Of a stretch of 26,269 nt of DNA, positions 22,734 through 26,269 are shown one piece after another; position 1 is the first letter of the stretch; every line of letters begins with the position of its first letter. A program made the position numbers and the translations under genes. The DNA comes from an uncultured Faecalibacterium sp. (GTDB lineage Bacteria; Bacillota; Clostridia; Oscillospirales; Ruminococcaceae): the NCBI GenBank assembly GCA_900539945.1, contig UQDV01000033.1:1-26269 (forward strand). The letters are read 5' to 3'. Under the pieces are notes generated by a model, which saw only the letters and a list, made by a program, of their open reading frames with translations, had not been told where the DNA came from and made no database searches.

Positions 22734-23660
22734 TCACGCCTCCTCGTACTGCAGGGTGATCTGCATCCCGTCTGCGCCGCACACTGCCGCCGGGAAGATG
22801 CTCTGCGCCTGGGGCAGATCTGCTTCCGGGTCGGTGATCATGGGGGAATAGTGGGTCAGCCAGAGGCGATGCGCCCCGGCGCGGGCCGCCAACGCGGCGC
22901 TCTGCCCAAAGGTGCTGTGCCCCCACTGAGCTGCCTGGGCTTCCTGTTCCGGAAGCGCATAGGTGGCGTCGCAAATCAGCAGGTCAGCGCCCTGTGCGGC
23001 CTGCTCCAGCGCGGCGCAGGGGGCCGTGTCGCCGGAGAATACCATGCTCAGCCCCCGGCGCGGCGCGCCCAGCACCTCCGCCGGGGCCACGGTACGGCCT
23101 TTCACGAGAACGCTCTGCCCCTGCTGCAGAAGTTTCCATTGCTGCACCGGCACCCCCAGCGCCCGGGCCCGGGCCGGGTCGAACCGGCCTGCCCGGGGCA
23201 GCTCCAACCGATAACCCACGCTGGGCACCCGGTGCCGGGTGGCAAAGGGGCGCAGCACAGCACCCGCCGGCCAGCCCTCCGACAGCGCATCCAGTGCCAG
23301 CGGCCCGTCTGCTTCCTGCAGGCGCACGGCATAGGGCAGCGGCCCGGTGAGGGCACGCACGGCGCTCCAGATGCCGGCAAGCCCTTTCGGCCCCACCAGC
23401 AGCAGCGGCCGGGTGCGGCCCTGGGCCCCCAGCGTCTGCAGCAGACCCGGCAGGCCGAAGATGTGGTCGCCGTGATAATGGGTCAGACAGACGGTGTCCG
23501 CACGCATCAGGTTGACCCCGGCACGGCGGGCCGCCGCCTGGGTGCCCTCGCCGCAGTCGAACAGCAGGCCGTGGCCGCCGCAGGCTGCAAAGGCCGTACT
23601 GAGGGCGCGGTCCGGCAGCGGCATGGTGGCCGCCGTGCCCAGTAAGGTGATCGTCAGCAT
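22734..23660 (-). CDS. rnz: Ribonuclease Z
   Basis: This 308-residue metallo-beta-lactamase-fold endonuclease trims the 3' ends of pre-tRNAs. The zinc motif THYHGDHIFGLPG carries H61, H63, D65 and H66. Other family elements are FDCGEGTQ near residue 34, the flexible-arm region, FSGDT, HSTFGQSAALAARAGAHRLWLTHYS and the C-terminal strand. AAAGGAG lies 6 nt before the ATG. It ends 3 nt before cca, so the two 3'-end maturation enzymes are cotranscribed and probably translationally coupled. Confidence 0.93.
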   Translation of the reverse strand: MLTITLLGTAATMPLPDRALSTAFAACGGHGLLFDCGEGTQAAARRAGVNLMRADTVCLTHYHGDHIFGLPGLLQTLGAQGRTRPLLLVGPKGLAGIWSAVRALTGPLPYAVRLQEADGPLALDALSEGWPAGAVLRPFATRHRVPSVGYRLELPRAGRFDPARARALGVPVQQWKLLQQGQSVLVKGRTVAPAEVLGAPRRGLSMVFSGDTAPCAALEQAAQGADLLICDATYALPEQEAQAAQWGHSTFGQSAALAARAGAHRLWLTHYSPMITDPEADLPQAQSIFPAAVCGADGMQITLQYEEA

Positions 23661-23692
23661 AAAAACTCCTTTGGATGAATGGTTCTTCTTTT

Positions 23693-23721
23693 ATCTTACC
23701 ACAGCGGCCCCGCCTGCACAA
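23693..23721 (-). promoter_or_regulatory. Promoter of rnz-cca
   Basis: On the minus strand TTGTGC (23716-23721), a 17-bp spacer and TAAGAT (23693-23698) preceded by TGTGG (extended -10). Confidence 0.65.
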
Positions 23722-23773
23722 TCGTCTGCGGCCCTGCATAGGATGGGCAAATGCAAAAAAGGAGGCGCAGACC

Positions 23774-23956
23774 ATGCGATACCGGCCCGGAGCACACCGT
23801 TCCTTCCGCCCACGGCACCGGCACTGGCTGCGCGGGCTGGTGCTGGCCGTGCTGGTGCTGGCGGTGCTGTTTCTGTTGTACGGCTGCGCCGTGCAGCGGC
23901 TGATCTATTCTTCCCGCGGGACAATGATCTTTCTGCCGGAACGGCCGCTGCTCTGA
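23774..23956 (+). CDS. Small single-span membrane protein (60 aa), unknown function
   Basis: A 60-residue open frame starts 8 nt after an excellent AAAAAAGGAGG ribosome site. The protein has a basic N-terminus (RYRPGAHRSFRPRHRHW), one hydrophobic segment at about residues 19-41 (LRGLVLAVLVLAVLFLLYGC) and a short tail ending ERPLL, so the N-terminus is probably cytoplasmic. I do not recognise a family. It is divergent from rnz and convergent with rubrerythrin. A weak candidate promoter is TGCACA-18-TAGGAT ending near 23743. The stretch 23661-24003 holds nothing else apart from promoters and a terminator. Confidence 0.65.
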   Translation: MRYRPGAHRSFRPRHRHWLRGLVLAVLVLAVLFLLYGCAVQRLIYSSRGTMIFLPERPLL

Positions 23957-23960
23957 ACAG

Positions 23961-23990
23961 CAAAAGAGGGACGACTGCCGTCGTCCCTCT
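23961..23990 (-). terminator. Terminator of rubrerythrin gene
   Basis: AGAGGGACGAC (23965-23975) and GTCGTCCCTCT (23980-23990) form a perfect 11-bp stem with a TGCC loop. TTTT follows on the minus strand only, so it serves the rubrerythrin gene. Confidence 0.85.
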
Positions 23991-24003
23991 GGGGTGGGTC
24001 ACA

Positions 24004-24543
24004 TCAGTAATTGATCTTCTTCAGCTCAAAGTAGCTCTGGGGGTGTGCGCACACCGGGCACTTGAGCGGAGCCGACTTGCCGATGAAGGTGTAGCCGCAG
24101 TTCCGGCACTGCCACAGCTGCTGCTCTTCGCGGGCGAACACCTTCTGGTTCTTCAGGTTCTCGGCCAGGGCGCGGTAGCGCTCCTCGTGCTCCTTCTCGA
24201 TCTGTGCCACCATGGTGAACAGGGCTGCGATCTGGTTGAAGCCCTCTTCCTTGGCCTCCTTGGCCATGCGGGGGTACATCTCGGTCCACTCGTCGTGCTC
24301 TCCGCCGGCGGCCATGTCCAGGCAGGTGAGCGTGTCGGGGATGGCACCGCCGCACAGCAGCTTGAACCAGATCTTGGCATGCTCCTTCTCGTTGCCGGCG
24401 GTCTCCTCAAAGATGGCAGCCAGCTGCTCATAGCCTTCCTTCTTGGCCATGCTGGCAAAGTAGGTGTACTTGTTGCGTGCCTGGCTCTCGCCTGCAAAGG
24501 CTTCCCACAGGTTTTTCTCGGTCTTGGTACCCTTGAGTTCCAT
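24004..24543 (-). CDS. rbr: Rubrerythrin
   Basis: This 179-residue cytosolic peroxidase reduces hydrogen peroxide in anaerobes. The N-terminal ferritin-like diiron domain shows E19 ([10 protein letters not shown]), E52/E54/H55 (NEKEHA), E94-E100 region ([11 protein letters not shown]) and E116/E118/H119 (EKEHEERY). The C-terminal rubredoxin-like domain has C146, C149 (CRNCGY) and C162, C165 (CPVCAHP). Start 24543 has AAAAGGAG; an in-frame start at 24630 would lie upstream of or overlap the promoter. The promoter is flanked by AATnATT sites that look like Fur/PerR boxes. Monocistronic. Confidence 0.95.
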   Translation of the reverse strand: MELKGTKTEKNLWEAFAGESQARNKYTYFASMAKKEGYEQLAAIFEETAGNEKEHAKIWFKLLCGGAIPDTLTCLDMAAGGEHDEWTEMYPRMAKEAKEEGFNQIAALFTMVAQIEKEHEERYRALAENLKNQKVFAREEQQLWQCRNCGYTFIGKSAPLKCPVCAHPQSYFELKKINY

Positions 24544-24581
24544 ACTCTCTTCTCCTTTTGTTATTCGGTGTCTGTATCGGC

Positions 24582-24598
24582 AGCCCCACTGCGGGGCT
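24582..24598 (-). promoter_or_regulatory. Small hairpin in rubrerythrin leader
   Basis: AGCCCC (24582-24587) pairs with GGGGCT (24593-24598) in the roughly 75-nt leader. No T run follows, so a leader-stabilising structure is more likely than a terminator. Confidence 0.4.
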
Positions 24599-24620
24599 TC
24601 AGGTCCTTGTCTCTGAACAG

Positions 24621-24649
24621 AGTATACCACAAACGGTGAAAGAAATCAA
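24621..24649 (-). promoter_or_regulatory. Promoter of rubrerythrin gene
   Basis: On the minus strand TTGATT (24644-24649), a 17-bp spacer and TATACT (24621-24626) preceded by TGTGG (extended -10). Confidence 0.75.
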
Positions 24650-24650
24650 G

Positions 24651-24683
24651 AATCATTCCTATTTATTTTGAGAATTATTTTCA
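24651..24683. promoter_or_regulatory. Two AATnATT dyads, candidate Fur/PerR operators
   Basis: TGAGAATTATTTTCA (24669-24683) differs at two of fourteen informative positions from the 7-1-7 Fur-family motif TGATAATNATTATCA. A second AATCATT core lies at 24651-24657, 22 bp away (two helical turns), directly beside the rubrerythrin -35 box. The right box overlaps the stop codon of the neighbouring ATPase-like gene. Confidence 0.5.
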
Positions 24684-26269
24684 GTTATGCTGTTTCAGGG
24701 CGCACACGGCGATGCTCAGGGCGCTCCATGCCGCCTGATACATCAGCACATAGGTCACCGGCAGCTGCCAGATGCTGCGGGCGCTGGTGAGCAGCACCGC
24801 AATGGCCACCGAGAACAGCACCGACACCATCTGCACCGTGGTGGCCGTGGTCTCGGCGTTCTGGGCCTTGTCGGCGGCGCGCAGGCCGCCGGTCAGGCTG
24901 GCAAAGCCTTTCTGATGGTACATGCAGCAGGGCGCATCCTCGGCCGGGGCGGCCTCGAGGGCGGCGTACTGCTCCTGATCCAGCAGGGTGACCATGCCCT
25001 CCGGCAGGCGGTAGGCCTCGGTGATGTGTTTTGCGGTCAGGCTGGGGTCCAGACTGGTGACCAGCAGACGGATATTCTCCTGCTGCAGGGCGGCAAGGCT
25101 GCGGGCGATGTTGCGGCCGCCCACATAGCGGATCACAAACATGGCATGCACGTTGCCGGACACCGCCAGATACAGGATCTGCAACTCCCCGTTTTTGGAG
25201 TGCTGGTTCTCGTAGTCCTCGTCCGGCAGGGCCACGCCCTCCTGCTCCAGGAAACGGCGGGTGCCGATCTGGATGTGGTTGTTGTCGCACCAGGCGGCAA
25301 AGCCCAGCCCGCGGTGGATCTCCAGATCCTTGACCGGGAACAGGATGTCGGTGCGGTCCTCAATGATCTGACGGAACAGCCCCTGCAGAGTACCGCCGCT
25401 CTGGTTGAGCACGCTGGCCGCGTACAGGATGGCGCGGTCGATGCGGCCGCCCTTGAAGATGCGGATATCCTCCAGCACCACGCTGTCGGCGGCAAACAGG
25501 TCCTCGGCATCCACCTGAAGGGTGTCGATGCCGCCCAGTTCCTGAATGGCCGCCCAGCCGGGCACCACGGCCCCCACGGCACCGGCGGCACGCTGCAGGC
25601 GCAGCGCGGCCATGCCGGCGATGAGGGTGGAGGACAGGGGTGCGCCCATGCACAGCACCGCCGTCAGGGCGGCAGCGGCCAGCTTCACGTCACGGCCTAC
25701 CACCAGACACAGCAGGGCGCTGAGCAGGGCCACGCCCAGCAGGATGTATCCGTTCTTCTGTGCACGGCGTTCCCCGGCGCGCTCGTCCAGGCTCTGTGCC
25801 ACAAAGCCTTCGTCCGCCGTCCGGGGGCGGCTCAGCAGCACCCAGGGGTCCTTCTGTTCCAGATCCCTTGCCAGTGCCCGGATCAGGTCCTTGTCCCGGG
25901 TGCGATACGCACCCTGCAGGTCGGTGGCTTCGCCCAGCAGTTCATAGCCGCCGCGCACGGCAGACAGCATCACCCGGCTGCCCAGCAGCGCCAGGAACAG
26001 CCCCAGGGCTGCAACGCCGGTGAGGATGGACAGGCCCTCGGTGGTGCGGTAGGAGTTGGCCGTGAGCAGGGCCGTGACGGCCTGCAGCAGCGCCGCCACA
26101 GCGGCCAGTGCGGGCATCGTCTCTGCTGAGGGGCGGCCCCGCAGGCCGTTCAGGCCGTCGCGCAGGACCGGGAAGCTCACCACCAGGCTGGCGGCATACA
26201 GCAGCAGATTGGCGGCGTAGAAGGCCGCCGGGGCGGCATCCGGGTCCAGTGCGGCCAGCGGCGGCAGCA
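24681..26269 (-). CDS. P-type ATPase-like membrane protein lacking catalytic motifs (5' end beyond window)
   Basis: At least 528 residues are open from the right edge; the true start is outside. The order of parts is that of a heavy-metal P-type ATPase: membrane segments, a core helix pair, a nucleotide-domain-like stretch (IQIGTRRFLEQEGVALP, then LAVSGNVHAMFVIRY and RSLAALQQENIRLLVTSLDP) and two C-terminal membrane segments. The key residues are altered. The CPC position reads CMGAP (about 25638-25652), the DKTGT position reads DAEDL (from 25511), TGD reads TSLD (about 25044-25058), and GDGxND is not found. It should not pump ions by the normal cycle. Possible roles are a scaffold or sensor. 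It ends just before the rubrerythrin promoter. Confidence 0.72.
   Translation of the reverse strand, partial: LPPLAALDPDAAPAAFYAANLLLYAASLVVSFPVLRDGLNGLRGRPSAETMPALAAVAALLQAVTALLTANSYRTTEGLSILTGVAALGLFLALLGSRVMLSAVRGGYELLGEATDLQGAYRTRDKDLIRALARDLEQKDPWVLLSRPRTADEGFVAQSLDERAGERRAQKNGYILLGVALLSALLCLVVGRDVKLAAAALTAVLCMGAPLSSTLIAGMAALRLQRAAGAVGAVVPGWAAIQELGGIDTLQVDAEDLFAADSVVLEDIRIFKGGRIDRAILYAASVLNQSGGTLQGLFRQIIEDRTDILFPVKDLEIHRGLGFAAWCDNNHIQIGTRRFLEQEGVALPDEDYENQHSKNGELQILYLAVSGNVHAMFVIRYVGGRNIARSLAALQQENIRLLVTSLDPSLTAKHITEAYRLPEGMVTLLDQEQYAALEAAPAEDAPCCMYHQKGFASLTGGLRAADKAQNAETTATTVQMVSVLFSVAIAVLLTSARSIWQLPVTYVLMYQAAWSALSIAVCALKQHN

Noticed and set aside
1..26269. CRISPR array, prophage or transposase genes
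   Set aside because: No regularly spaced repeats and no integrase, transposase or phage structural motifs were found on either strand.

Overview
The window looks like chromosome from a Gram-positive, moderately GC-rich, anaerobic gut bacterium of the Oscillospiraceae; the protein style most resembles Faecalibacterium. That assignment rests on recognition, not on a database search. The signs are a rubrerythrin, a Tat-lipoprotein flavin reductase of the kind anaerobes use for extracellular respiration, AGGAG-type ribosome sites, sigma-A promoters (many with an extended TGTGG -10) and compact hairpin terminators between most transcription units. No phage, transposase, CRISPR array or rRNA was seen.

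Layout, left to right. The left edge cuts a minus-strand tRNA-Leu(CAG) with a near-consensus promoter. Then comes a minus-strand, translationally coupled operon of a short KdpD-like kinase, a KdpE-like regulator and an ArsB/NhaD-type permease (268-3402). Plus-strand genes for an L-threonine aldolase and a stand-alone glucose-type PTS EIIA follow (3686-5372). Minus-strand genes follow for a YczE-like membrane protein, a degenerate CobW-like P-loop protein, and a two-gene unit pairing a sugar-type solute-binding lipoprotein with a dCache-GGDEF-EAL c-di-GMP enzyme (5437-11759). Next are a secreted FMN/FAD reductase and its presumed MerR regulator (12004-15062), ornithine carbamoyltransferase (15228-16223) and dCMP deaminase (16322-16801). 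A plus-strand EF-G-like GTPase (17054-19138) faces a minus-strand tRNA-maturation block: RNase Z, CCA-adding enzyme, MnmA and TcdA (19325-23660). The right end holds a 60-residue membrane peptide, rubrerythrin, and a P-type-ATPase-like protein that has lost its catalytic motifs and runs off the edge.

Most noteworthy are four things. (1) A 21-bp dyad occurs twice, once inside the 19-bp spacer of the flavin reductase promoter and once in the merR leader, which predicts a self-contained MerR regulon. (2) A roughly 240-bp, hairpin-rich segment with 9-bp terminal inverted repeats sits in frame inside the CCA-adding enzyme; removing it restores an uninterrupted protein. (3) The window-edge protein is a pseudo P-type ATPase. 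(4) An orphan solute-binding lipoprotein is linked to a c-di-GMP receptor enzyme.

All functions are assigned by reading motifs in translated sequence; no alignment or structure prediction was run.
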